A DNA stretch of 64,000 nt from Undaria pinnatifida (taxonomy: Eukaryota; Sar; Phaeophyceae; Laminariales; Alariaceae), in contig JABAKD010000021.1 in assembly GCA_012845835.1 (NCBI GenBank), positions 9,280,006 to 9,344,005 of the forward strand. Direction: 5' to 3'. The position numbers and the translations under genes are program-made. Each line of letters starts with the position of its first letter. Position 1 is the first letter of the stretch. Below are positions 38,601 through 49,786 of this stretch, one piece after another. Under the pieces are notes generated by a model. That model was given only the letters and a program-made list of their open reading frames with translations. It searched no databases and was not told where the DNA came from.

Positions 38601-40127
38601 TTTCCGGCGAAATCGCTTTCGGAGGTATGCCTTCGCTACGTACCTAGTGTTGCTCGTTTTCTGAAAGTAGCCTTTCAAGGTCCTTTGCTATGGACCCTTC
38701 TTTTTGTCAGGCTGCAGCACGTTGCTATGACACGATTTGCCTACTTCCTGTTTTTCCGTGCATTTTTATTGGTTACCTTTTTAGGGTTGCTCCACGTTAG
38801 CGACCCCGCGTTCCCGACGTATAGTACCCAGCTGCGGCTTTTCTTCATATTGTCTTCTCTGTTCCCTGCATTATTTCTGGATCTAGACACTTTCAGCGCT
38901 GATTCGAGCTGAACGAGTATCCTCGTGTTGACCCCGTTTTTGGCTTGCTTCGTTATGGTTGAATAGCCTCGCTACGTTTGCTGGCATTGTTGCCGTTATT
39001 AGTTAGCCTCTCAAGGTGTCATATGTCGACTCTCTTTCCGGCTTCTGATAGTGCCTTCCGTCTTTCTGGTGTCTACGTTTCAGTTTCGTCCTTGTTTGCG
39101 TATAGCTTTGGCTAGGTGACTTCACCACATATTTCTTCCCGTTTTCATGGCACTGTACTCAGATAGCTTTCAAGGGTACTCCACTGTTGCCCCCCGGTTA
39201 AGCTTTCCGGCGTATCACACACGCCTCCAGTATCATCATTTTGGTGTTGTCTGTGCCACTGTTTAGGTGTTGTCTTTCACTGCGTTTTCTCGATTTGTTT
39301 GGTTGCCTCGGTTTCCCGTTCTACAGTTCGACCAAGGGCCGTATGCTAGCCTCCTAGGTCCCACATTACGGCCCCTGTGCTTTCGTTACACATCAGCGTA
39401 CTGGGGTTTAATAGTTTTGCCTTTCGACCAATGGTCCCACGTCAGCCTCCCAGGTCCAACCTTGCGGACCTTGACATGATTTTAGGCACTGTTTTTTGTT
39501 TTCTCTTGCTTCATGCTTCAGGCTCTTTCTCTTCTGCCTTTCGATTAATGGCCCGACGCTTGCGTACTTCTTCGCGTCTTGGTTGTATCTCTTTCACCGT
39601 CCAAGCGATGGCCCCACGTCAGGTGTCCATGTCCAACGTACCGGACTCTGATGTTCTTTTAGGCAGTGTTCCTTTATTTCTCTCTTGTCTTCCGGCAAAT
39701 GGACCGACCGCCCGCCCCTTCGGCACTACGCTTCAGGCCGTAAACTCGTCTGGCCTCCACAGCGTGACACGTGTTCCCTTCTTCTCTTTTGACTTGGTTT
39801 CCGCGTCTATACCTTCCTCTTTGGCCCCCTTCGCATCCTTGCGCTCAGTGGCCACGCCCTTCGTGTTTTCGTAGGCCGGTTGCTACTGGTATACCGTAGG
39901 TACATACCCTTTCTCGAGCTCTCACGGTTGTGAGCTCCATCATAGGGTTGTATATCTTGCAATGAGGCGTTCAAGCCTCATTATTACGAGGTGTGGGGGA
40001 ATCTATAGCCTCATTTTTGTTTGTTTCGAATAGCCGCATCTTCGATCCCCTTCCCAATTCTGTATGTTTTCTTGACATCCTTTGATTGGCAGGTGACCTG
40101 CATCTACGACTATTCAGGGTGGCCTAG

Positions 40128-40536
40128 TGTAATGGAGTGCCCTCCGTAGAAGGATAGCTTTATAGATTCGACGTGAAGCCATGTCATGGTTGAGGTGAAA
40201 CCACGTGACTTTAGATGCCACATTCACGTCAAGGCCATCATAGATGAGCGATAATGTAGGTGACGATGATGGGACAAGCAGGACGCCCCACATCCCACTA
40301 CCTGCTCTACCTGCTCTACCAGCTGCACCTGCTATACTTGCTCTGCCCTGCACTACCGTGTGTCAAGGGCCTGTGATGTCTGTCTTTTAGAGTCCAATGA
40401 AGAGGAAGTAATGTATAAGCTTTTGAGTCTATCCAACGAGCCATGAGGAGAGACCAAACAAGGGCACCGGAACCCATGAGGAGCACGCTTCCCAACACCG
40501 ACCAACCACGCATCCCCCACTCGGAGTACCACCACA
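40128..40536 (+). repeat. 3' LTR of the 14.7-kb element
   Basis: 409 bp, same ends and length as the 5' LTR, followed directly by the AAAC target duplication and the resumed satellite sequence. Confidence 0.9.
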
Positions 40537-40540
40537 AAAC

Positions 40541-42970
40541 CCACTGGTGGACGGCGAACGATCCTCTCGCAAAACACCTTAAACAGCATCTACACGAACT
40601 GCCCGGACCCCGAAATCAAGACACATAGGCACGACGAACCATCATACCCTCACTACCCAACCCTATTCCTCAACGTATCCCCTCGGACCATTCATACCTC
40701 ATGGGTGTGGCGCCAACAAAATGACAGTTACGGCTCGTGGATATCAAGGTATCCAAAATCTTATACTGAATCAAAATTCATAGACGGTAAGAAAATATTG
40801 CATTTAGATTCTTTACATACAACAAGTGAAAAATCTCATCTCCTCACCAGCCAGACCCAAATCTCACTGGTAGACAGCCAACGATCCTCTCCCAAAACAC
40901 CTAAACAGCAGTGGCACGAACTGCCCGGACCCCAAAATCACGACACATAGGCACGACGAACCATCATACACTCACTACCCAACCCCAGTCCTCAACATAT
41001 TATCACCTCTGACAAATTCTACCCTATGGGTGTAGTTCCGACAAAGTGACAGTTACGGCTCGTGGATATTAAGGTATCCAAAATCTAATACTATACCCAA
41101 TATCATAGACGGTAAGAAAATACCGCATTATAGATTCAATACATACAACAAGTGAAAAATCTCATCTCCTCACCAGCCAGACCTAAATCTCACTGGTAGA
41201 TAGCCAACGATCCTCTCCCAAATCTCCTCAAACAGCAGCGACACGAACTTCCCGGACCCAAAAGTCACGACACATAGGCACGACGAACCATCATACACTC
41301 ACTACGCAACCCTATTGCCCAACATATCACCTCGGACCATTCATACCCAATAGGTGTGGTTCTAGCAAAGTGACAGTTACAGCTCGTGAATATCAAGGTA
41401 TCCCAAATCTGAAACCGAATCCAATATCATAGACGGTAAGGAAAAACCGCATTATGCATTTCATACTTACAACAAGTGAACACTCTCGTTTCCTCACCAG
41501 CCAGAGCTAAAACCCACTGGTGGACGGCCAACGATCCTCTCGCAAAACACCTCGAACAGCATCTACACGTACTGCCCCGACCCCAATATCACGACACATA
41601 GGCACGACGAACCAGCTAACATTCACAACCCAACCCTTTTCCTCAATATATCACCACGGACCTTTCATACCCAATGGGTGTGGTTCTAACAAAATGATAG
41701 TTACGGCTCGTGAATATCAAGGTATCCCAAATCTGAAACCGTATCAAATATCAAAGACGGTAAGGAAAAAACGCATTTTACATTTCATACGTACAACAAA
41801 GTGGAAAATCTTATCTCCTCACCAGCCAGACCTAAGGCCCACTGGTATATATACAACGATCCTCTCGCCAAACACCTCAAACAGCAGCTTCAAGAACTGC
41901 CGCGACCCAAACTCACGACACATAGGAACGACGAACAATCATACACTCACTACTCAACCCTATTCCTAAACATATCACCTCGGACCATTCATACCCAATG
42001 GGTGTAGTTCCAACAAAGTGACAGTTACGGCTCGTGGATATTAAGGTATCCAAAATCTGAATACGAATCCAAGATCAAAGACTGTGAGAACATGCCGCAT
42101 TTTACAATCTATACTCACAACGAGTGAAAAATAACATCTCACCAGCCAGACCTAAAACCCACTGGTAGACGGCGAACGATCCTATCGCAAAACACCTCAA
42201 ACAGCATCTACACGAACTGCCCGGACCCCGAAATCACAACACATAGGCACGACAAACCATCATACACTCACTACGAAAAACCAACATACACCCAATACTA
42301 CCCAATCCTATTCCACATCATATCACCTCGAACCATTCATAATCAACAGGTGTGGTTCCAAGAAAGTGACAGTTACGGCTGGTGTATATCAAGGTATCCA
42401 AAAATGTTCACTGAATATATTATCATAGACAGTAAGAAAATTCCGCATTTTACACTCCATACTTGCAACATATGAAGAACATCACTTCCTCGCCACCTAG
42501 CCCTGAAACCCACTCGTAGACGGGTAGCGATGATTTTCCAAAACACCCCGAACAGCAGCCATACGAACTGCCCCGACCCCCAAAACCACGACACACAAGC
42601 ACGACGAATCAACATACACCCACTACTACCCAATGCCTTTCTACAAAATGTCACCTCGGACTACTCATACCCAATAGGTGTTGTTTCAACAAAGTGACAG
42701 TTGCGGCTTGTGAATATCAAGGTATCCAAAAATGAACTAGATACAATGTCATGGACGGGAACAAAATACCTCATTATACATTCCATACTCACAACAAGTA
42801 AAAAATCTCGTATCCTCACCGGCCAGACCTAAACCCACTGGTAGACAGCAGACGATCTTCTCCCAAAACACCTCAAACAGCAGCCGCACGAACTACTCCG
42901 ACCCCAATACCACGACACATAGGCACGACGAACCATCATACACTCAATAATACCCCACCCTATTCCTACA
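40541..42970 (+). repeat. Satellite array of about 324 bp, right part
   Basis: GACAGTTACGGCTCG or a close relative recurs at 40723, 41048, 41372, 41696, 42020, 42368 and 42696, giving spacings of 325, 324, 324, 324, 348 and 328 bp. Each unit also holds a TATCAAGGTATCC block, an ACAACAAGTGAAAAATCTC block, CAGCCAGACCTAAA, and ATAGGCACGACGAACCATCATACACTCA-like sequence. Identity between units falls toward the right end. Open frames that cross unit borders (for example 41520-41969) are incidental. Confidence 0.9.
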
Positions 42971-43679
42971 AATCAGGGGAAAAACTTGACCACAACGAAA
43001 CTGATATAAAGGGCTAAACCCATCGGAATCAACCCAAAACTAAACATACTGTAGAAGGCTTGTTTCCAGCGGGGTGGCTGACATGCTGACAACACACCAC
43101 CATCCAATAAAAAACACTCATTCAAATTCTCCAATATTATATATCCTATATCGCTCGTACATACATGAATCATGAATATTGTCTCCGTAAAAATACAAAA
43201 CTATACGGCTCATCGGGCAGGCTGCAAGTACTAGATCTTATTTCCCTCTTGCTCGCATGTCTGCCTTGATAGCAGTGTCTCGACATCTGATGCATTTACC
43301 CCGGAAATGAAACATGGTCCAATTATTCTTATTAGCACATATTTGACATCCCTCGGACATAGACCAGTCACAAATCCAAAACCCGAACAAAAAAACCGTC
43401 AGAAATTCGATCCAAAATCCCCCCAACTCTATATTTTACCTACTACCCAATCTGATCATCAGTCCAAGCGCAAAGATTTTAAATCGACGTCTCTGCTGAA
43501 CGAGACACGATGCCTTGCGACCTGTACCAACAGAGTTGACAGGAAAAAAATAATCATCCCTGATATGATCACGCCATTCTACATTCCTGCGAACTCAAAA
43601 GCACTATCCTCAAATTCAAACAAAGTATCATATTTATAAGAGGTTTGCCTTTAACTACATAATATAAAAAAGCTATGAT
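42971..43679. other. A/T-rich interval without a clear gene
   Basis: A minus frame at 43238-43426 contains CQIC and CIRC pairs 17 residues apart, like a small zinc ribbon. It is short, has no supporting context, and is left unnamed. Confidence 0.35.
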
Positions 43680-44830
43680 ACAACTCCTCCACTCCAGAAT
43701 CAATCCATATTGTGTCCAATCAGTTTCGCTCTGGTTTTGTCCATACCAGGCTCTCAACATGCGTTGGTGTTACAGGACGCCCTGATTTAAGGATATGTGC
43801 CTCTTCAACTAATTCTGGAAGCCAGCATTCGATTTTTGTCCACCATTGCTCGTCATTCACGTCTCCTAGCTCTTCCCAAAAACAAACTCGCTCATTCTCC
43901 AGTGCGCCGTTTTGTTCAAGCGGGAGCTGTTTCGCTTCCTTTGCGGGCGGGAGAAGCTGCGGCGGCGGTGTCGGCCCTCCTGTTCTACCGCCCCCGCCTC
44001 CTCTTCATCTAAATAATCCATAACAAAAGCACTGTATCTCGCCTCAAGAATGTCCCCCTCTATTTCGTCGAATAGTCTGGCAGTCCAAAACATCTGTTTT
44101 GTGAGCTGCTGCTCGTGCCACCAAAGAGCAAGACCCCCAAGCGCCTCTATGCTCTCGAGGCATCGCTGTATCTAGAACGCGCGGATCCTTGGTCTTTCCT
44201 GGCCAGGCGCTGATGCCTGGACATCATGGGAACTTGCGTTGTTGCGGTTTGCGTCCCTGTGGGCTTTCCAAGCCCTCAAGGTTCTTGCTGCTGTGGCGCG
44301 GACTTTGTACATTTAGGTTTTTGTGGGTGCTTCCATGGTGGCTTTCCTGGTATAGCATATATGCTGCTTCAGCGTGAGACCGGCGAATGACGTCTTCATC
44401 ATTGCGCTCACCCTCTGCACGAGATATTTGGATCAATCCCCAGGCCTAAAACGTCCATCAAACACTGCAGGCCAAACACTGGTATTCCGGCTGATACGAA
44501 CCGTCCCTGATAGCTGCTTATGCTGCAGCTGCACTGGAGTCCCTCTGAGAGCCCTTGTCACACCGTGCGCGATTCCGTCAGCGAAGTTGCGCCGCTCCTG
44601 GACTCCTCGTCCTGTGCTAACGTACTCGTGCTCGCTGCCTCTTCTCGTGCTCAGGCTGTGGCTTGTTCATGTTGGGATAGCCGGTGGGCTGCTTGCTGCT
44701 CGCCTAGGTTGTAGTCGATGTGGGCTTGTATGGTCTCCAGTTGCTCCGAGGAAAATGCTGAATGTGAAAGAAGATCCGTGCTTTACCTCTTTCAAACCCA
44801 TGCACTCGCTTCCGTTGACTTAATTTTAAA
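43680..44830 (-). pseudogene. Decayed coding region of unknown family
   Basis: Three minus-strand stretches read like protein but are broken by stops and frame changes. From about 44770 to 44570 is a Gln/Glu/Ala-rich stretch beginning SSEQLETIQAHIDYNLGEQQ. Around 44200-43870 is a stretch with QRCLESIEALGGLALWWHEQ and then FDEIEGDILEARYSAFVMDY, preceded by an in-frame TAG. From 43866 downward, in another frame, comes DEQWWTKIECWLPELVEEAH, continuing to about 43740. The amino-acid patterns (amphipathic, rich in W and E) look like a former protein and not random sequence. I do not recognise the family. It may be transposon-derived. Confidence 0.45.
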
Positions 44831-45175
44831 GTCGAACTGCTAGCATGATCGGAAACCCGGTGTATGGGTTAGAGACGTTGAAAATTTAGAATATTATTGC
44901 CACCCTCGGAGAGGACGATGGGAGGAGGAAGCGAAAATTGGAAGTGACCAAGAGAGTCCCTCCCTCCCCCAAGCTCGCCTCGTCCCCGAACCATAAACAA
45001 CGACAATCGCTCTCGTCCAATACTTGGACAATTCTACCGTATTACACAATACACTCACGAGGCTAAGTAATGCATACTGACCCTACCTTACATACCATAC
45101 TTAAGTCTCCCAATACGTGCGTATGAGATTATATGTGCAAGTGCGCATATTCCGTTTCTCTTTATATAATGGAGA

Positions 45176-46213
45176 TACACTCCAGCTGTGAGATCGAATA
45201 TTTCGTCGAATATATGATGACGATGCATGTGGCACACGAGCAACTATTCTTACGTGTATCATACAATAACAACTCATAGTGCGCACCAGTAAATATTGCT
45301 ACCGGTGGCTCCATAGGTCACGTAAGTACTACACAAATATATTTAGGAACGTTTCCCCATGGATTCTCCGCCTGATGAAATATCCGCGCTTTTTCAACAT
45401 AATATGCCACATACTGCAATACAGTTATAAAATATCCCTCTCTTGATTCACACATTACCTTTGACGGCGTATCTCCCCAACTACCACACTATTCCTCAGA
45501 CGGCGAATTGCCCCGAACACAATAATACCCCATCGTACATATTATATATGCAATGCGGTTCCACAAATCCAACCACATTATCATAACTTGTCACAGAGAG
45601 GGCGGAGTTTTGAAGGACGTGGGGACCGTGAGTTTTATCAAAAGAGAGCGGAGTTGGGGGGGGGGAGGGGGGAGGGGGGACCGGGCGGGGCAGTTCAATC
45701 GTGTGTGGAAACTCTAGATTTTTCAATGGGATAAATTTGACGGTTTTGGAAAGTGCTGCGATGAGTAGTCTAGAATACAAGTGTTCTCGTCAAACCTGTA
45801 CCGTATTCATCACTTCAAAACAGAGTATGACCCCCATGGAAACGGAAAATAGTAGTAACAAGAGCGACGGCGGGCGAGCGAACGAGAGAGCGATAATGAA
45901 ATACGAGTATTTGTTGTTGTGATCACACGCATTCGTACCCGTACTACGATATGTACCACATAGTACCACATAGTACTCGTCAAACATGGACTGTTGTACG
46001 ACACAATCATTTAGCAGCAATTGCAGGCTCGGAGTTGTATCATACAAGCCGGTAAACAAGTATGATCGGTCCCTCAGCACGTATGTAGATATACGACGAC
46101 GTATGCCATTAATGAGGACACATAACCCGTAGTACACGCGATCGAAGTATCACACACAGCTTGCAAAGATGAGTTTCGGCAAATGTTCGATCTCACAGCC
46201 GGAGTGTATTTTC
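45176..46213. mobile_element. Element bounded by inverted family-A ends
   Basis: The left end TACACTCCAGCTGTGAGATC (45176) and the right end, its inverse complement with one change (GATCTCACAGCCGGAGTGTA, ending 46213), face each other about 1.04 kb apart. The right end retains about 105 bp of family-A sequence; the left only about 45 bp. Between them lie a G-rich run (about 45655-45695) and one GGAAACTCTAGA/GATAAATTTGACGGTTTTGG sub-unit of the family. No long frame. It probably is a non-autonomous DNA transposon; superfamily unknown and no target duplication found. Confidence 0.55.
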
Positions 46214-46272
46214 AATCTTTTAAATATGTAGATGACGAAACTTTTCAGTTTTTCTTTCACGTATGGACATTT

Positions 46273-46923
46273 TTACGTACACCTGGTACCTGGCATATGA
46301 CGGGCCCTATATGATACCAGGAACCAGGTACTCATGGAAAACACTCCCTGTACGACGCGTCGGAAAGAAGCTGGAAATACCGCAGCCAAACCATGGTACG
46401 GATTGGCAGCCTCGGTGGCATCAGTAAGAAAGATGTTGCTGTGGGCATGCGTGGCGGTGCTGACGGATACAGGGACGGCAGGTTTCTGCTGGATTGTCTT
46501 CCTCAACGCCTTAACGCCGATGTCGGCGTTCGCGCTCAGTGTAGCCTTCACCAGTGGGTCGATCTCACATAGACGCGAGCGCGTTCCCCCCTGAACAGTT
46601 TGCGTGTTCAAATCAGCGTGAGTGACACGCCACTCGTCAACGACCGACTTCGTCGCGTGCACCTCCACCGTGCAAGCCAAGAACACCACCGGAGGCCCCA
46701 CAGGAACCTGCGACGGATCCTGCTTCGGTTTCGGTAGCTTGGCCGCCCCGGAGCAGGAGTACTTCTTCTGTTGCCCACCCCCTTCCCCAGAGGTCCTGCT
46801 GTTGAACCCATAACCGGTTGCCAGATACGCCCGCGCAACAGCCGAACGAAGTTCCTTCGTGCTGACAAACACAGAGCCTACACGCAGGTACGATACGGCA
46901 GCGGGACTGCCGTTTTTGGCCAT
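46273..46923 (-). pseudogene. MULE-type transposase N-terminal fragment
   Basis: 216 codons from an ATG, uninterrupted and GC-rich against A/T-rich surroundings. Residues 15-40 (VGSVFVSTKELRSAVARAYL) resemble the start of the N-terminal DNA-binding part of Mutator-like transposases. Cysteines at 57 and 84, then W98 and H102 in EWRVTHADLNTQTVQGGTRS, fit the zinc-binding end of that domain. Residues 125-165 (VKATLSANADIGVKALRKTI) fit the helical region that follows. The DDE catalytic domain is absent: the frame ends at 46273 next to family-A sequence, so the gene is truncated at its 3' end. The lack of stops leaves open a domesticated short protein, though recent truncation is simpler. Confidence 0.6.
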
Positions 46924-47106
46924 GGTGCTCGCCCGTAGGAGGTTAAGGTGAGGGAAGAGCTACACGTGTGTGACAGGGGTGACGGTGTGTTTAACCCCTT
47001 TAGACCCCCCGAACCCCCCCAAATACTAGATCCTAGTAAATGTGTCCCCCGAAACGGTTTTCCAGTGGTATAGGGGTTAATGTGGAAGGGGGTCGAAGCT
47101 GCTGTG

Positions 47107-47869
47107 TATTGATCCTTACGTGGCATGTGGCGTGTGCCAGCTCTTAGCTGGTGTACGCTTGTAGGCCCGTGTTTCGATTACGTGATGAACACACAGCCTA
47201 AAGGCTATATATATTATTTGAGGCAAAGGAGGGCCACGGTTAGGTGAGCCTGTGAGAGCAGAGACCTCTAGCAGAGAAGGTGTTGTTCGGCGACACCAGG
47301 CCGTCATGTTGGCGAATGATTTGTTTGCTCAGCAGATGAGAGCTGATGGTGAGCAAAGGGGAGTGATCGAAGTGGGCCTGATCATTACCTGATCGAGACG
47401 GTACAATTCCTTAATCTACGGACAGATGTACTCCACGGGTAGTTGTCTGATCTACCTACAGCAACGTTTCCTGAGGCTTGCTTGTGGTCTACCGTATCTA
47501 TGGCAATGTTCCCTGAGGTTCGCCTCTGAGAGCTTGGCTACGGCAATGTCCCTGCGTTTAACCTAAAATCATATCCCATGAACGTTGCTAACTTTACGTT
47601 ATTGCGCCGCATTAAATTTCGTACCAACATTACTCGTACATACTACATGTACCAGCTTTTGGATATGACTAATCAGCAAGCGGCTGTGAATCATGTATCG
47701 AAAATATTGCTGCTGAGACTTGTGCTTGCTACGTACTGCATCGATAAACGACAACTAACAGACTTATTATAACTGTCCGTTGTACGAACAACTCGCAATG
47801 TATGCCAGATGACTTTAAAGTGTTATCAAGTAACGTCTTGATGGTTACTGAGAAGTAGCATATCTAATA
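47107..47869 (-). repeat. 3' LTR of the copia element
   Basis: 763 bp, roughly 83-85% identical by eye to the 5' LTR. TATA-like TATATATAG lies near 47205-47214 in the minus sense. A plus-strand frame of about 64 codons (47578-47772) is shared with the other LTR; it is conserved only because the LTRs were identical at insertion. Confidence 0.88.
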
Positions 47870-47879
47870 CCTCCTCCCG
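47870..47879 (-). promoter_or_regulatory. Polypurine tract of the copia element
   Basis: Minus-strand CGGGAGGAGG abuts the 3' LTR start TATTAGA. This is where second-strand synthesis is primed in LTR retrotransposons. Confidence 0.7.
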
Positions 47880-48713
47880 TTAAGTAAACACCTTTTCACT
47901 CTGCGTTACATGCTAAAAAACTCCAAAACAGAAATGCATGCAGCAACAATGATAAATGTTGGGAAACATGTTTTGCGTAGAGCAAACTCATCTTGCTAGA
48001 ATACCCGAGTGGTGAACACAAAAAAAGCGGACACGATAAGTCCTGCTTTGACACTATACGTGTTTCTGCATATTTATGCAAGTTAACTTACTAGCTCACA
48101 ATACTAGAATCATCAGACGTGAACTATTTTCCAACCCGTTATTCAACCAAGAAATCGAAGATGCTTGCAGTAGTCTAAAACAGTGAATGTGTTCATCTTT
48201 CCGCAACAATCATAGGAGTGAACAGCCTACCAGCGTTCCGGCCACCCTCAAGCAAAGGAACAAAGGGGCACTGCCAGCTATTTACAGCTGAATTAAGACA
48301 ACTGAATCTAGCGAAACATCACCTCTCGTGTATTCAAATCTTCCTTGTGTACGTGTCCAGGTAGAAAGTTTTTCTTTATGTTTCCGCCGTATAGACTATA
48401 TCCTGAAGTACCGGAGATGGCGTAGTTAAATTCAATGATTAAACTGTCCAGTCGATATTACTTATTCGACTTGTACCCTTACTTGGTACTAACTGCGATA
48501 TTTCGAAATTTCCAAACCGTGCACAACACCGGTCGTTGTCTCTGCTCGCCCTATACAAAAAGAACATGCAACACTTTACGTACAGCTTGGGGGAAGAGAT
48601 AACGCACTTTACAGTTCCAGTGGCTTGACCTTGTTGGTGTAGACGTTGTCGGTGTAGACGTGCTTGATGTAGACGTCGTTAGATGTGCTTGATCGGTTGT
48701 CCGTCGCTTCGAC

Positions 48714-49786
48714 TTAGAGGCTTAATTTAACCTTGAAGTTGGAGAGATAGGTAGATCTATTTCTCTCAAAACGTATTGCTGTCATCGGCTCTGCCTCGAC
48801 TGTTAAATTTGCAGCCAGTCTCTGCGTCTTCGCCTCGATTCGTTTGCGCTCGTCGTTCAGGGTAGAGAGGAAGCTTGAGGTTAGCTTGCACGTGTAAACG
48901 AAGACCGGAGATGTCGCCAGTGGCTCTTGATCGTCCTGTGTTGATTCAGCAGATCCTGTCTCAGGGCGTACCCGTGACTGTCCTTTTGCTGTTTTGAGCG
49001 TGTGGACCTCCTCCTTACGATCTGTTTCGTTGTTGAGCTTTTCTCCAGGGGTTGGCTAAAAAGTAGCTGGTGTGATCTCGGGTGTAGCGGACATTGTCGA
49101 TCAGTCGACCATTGGCTCATCTGATGGTCCGGTGGTCCCAGATAGCGATGATCCAGCGATTCCAATGGTCCCATGTGATGGTGTTGGTCCGGGTGATGCT
49201 CTAGTGATTTAAGATGAAGTTGATCCAGTGATCCCGGATGCAGTTGCTCCGACGTGCGATAATGATGCAAATGGCGTTGCTCCGAAGATCCCATGCGAAG
49301 AAGCCTTGGAGATCCCAGCTCCGGTAATTCCGGTTCCAGTGATTCCAGGCGATGCTGATCCGCAAAGTTGATGGCACCTTAGTAAGTCGTTGGGGATTTA
49401 TCCACCCGGTTTTTCTCCTCCGAAATCCGGAACGGGTCTCTCTCGGTGCAGGTGAAATTTACGCACGTGATCGGTAGGGTTGTCCCCGATGATCCTGTTG
49501 CGTGCGTGTTATCGAAAACGTCGTCGACGCCTGGAGTAGGCCTTGTACTGGCGGTCTAGTAATGAGGGACATCCGGTGCGGCCCCAGTTGTAGAAGAATG
49601 TGCGTGCCAGGGCATAATAGCAGGTGTAATTTCTGTCAAGGACACTCCAACTTTTTGCGGTAGTGCTCCAGCCCTTGATAATGGTTCCGCAATCTCTGGT
49701 GATGATGACGTTTCGTCCGTTGTCGGTAATACTTCCTCTTTCAGAAGGTTGTTGTCGTAGTAGTGTAGCATGATCTGGACTAGCAC
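48714..49786 (-). pseudogene. Ser/Thr-rich region in place of integrase-RT
   Basis: Downstream of the protease, where copia elements carry integrase, RT and RNase H, there are only low-complexity, Ser/Thr/Gly-rich stretches in two frames with about five stops. One part reads GITGTGITGAGISKASSHGI-like repeats (DNA near 49090-49350). The end reads TAKGQSRVRPETG and then a charged segment with LNDERKRIEAKTQRLAANLT, ending at a TAA (48714-48716). No catalytic motif is visible. It may be the linker between former domains after a deletion, or a replacement open frame. Confidence 0.45.

Larger units (their letters stand above)
25854..40536 (+). mobile_element. 14.7-kb LTR element without recognisable genes
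   Basis: Two direct 409-bp repeats (25854-26262 and 40128-40536), about 98% identical by eye, start with TG and end with CA. The target duplication is AAAC (25850-25853 and 40537-40540), inside the satellite array, whose sequence resumes exactly on the other side. A primer-binding-like TGGCGACGTCGTAGCAG starts at 26265, two bases after the left LTR, which sets the plus orientation. A polypurine tract before 40128 is not clear. Across the 13,865-bp interior I found no gag, protease, RT, RNase H or integrase motif on either strand. The interior is pyrimidine-rich on the plus strand and contains several arrays of diverged tandem repeats. It resembles a large retrotransposon derivative (LARD) but is much longer than those usually described, and would need proteins from another element to move. 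Confidence 0.85.

Noticed and set aside
25854-40536. Alternative view that the 409-bp repeats are a segmental duplication
   Set aside because: TG..CA ends, equal lengths, the AAAC duplication and clean resumption of the satellite on both sides fit an LTR insertion much better.
40541-42970. Regular repeats considered as a CRISPR array
   Set aside because: Whole units of about 324 bp repeat, with no short repeat/unique spacer structure, in eukaryotic DNA.
43238-43426. Small frame with two CxxC pairs
   Set aside because: Short, alone in A/T-rich DNA, and two CxxC pairs can arise by chance; no homologous context seen.
47578-47772. Plus-strand frame of 64 codons, conserved at 63080-63343
   Set aside because: The two frames lie at the same place in the two LTRs of one copia element. 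Their similarity follows from LTR identity at insertion and is not evidence of a gene.
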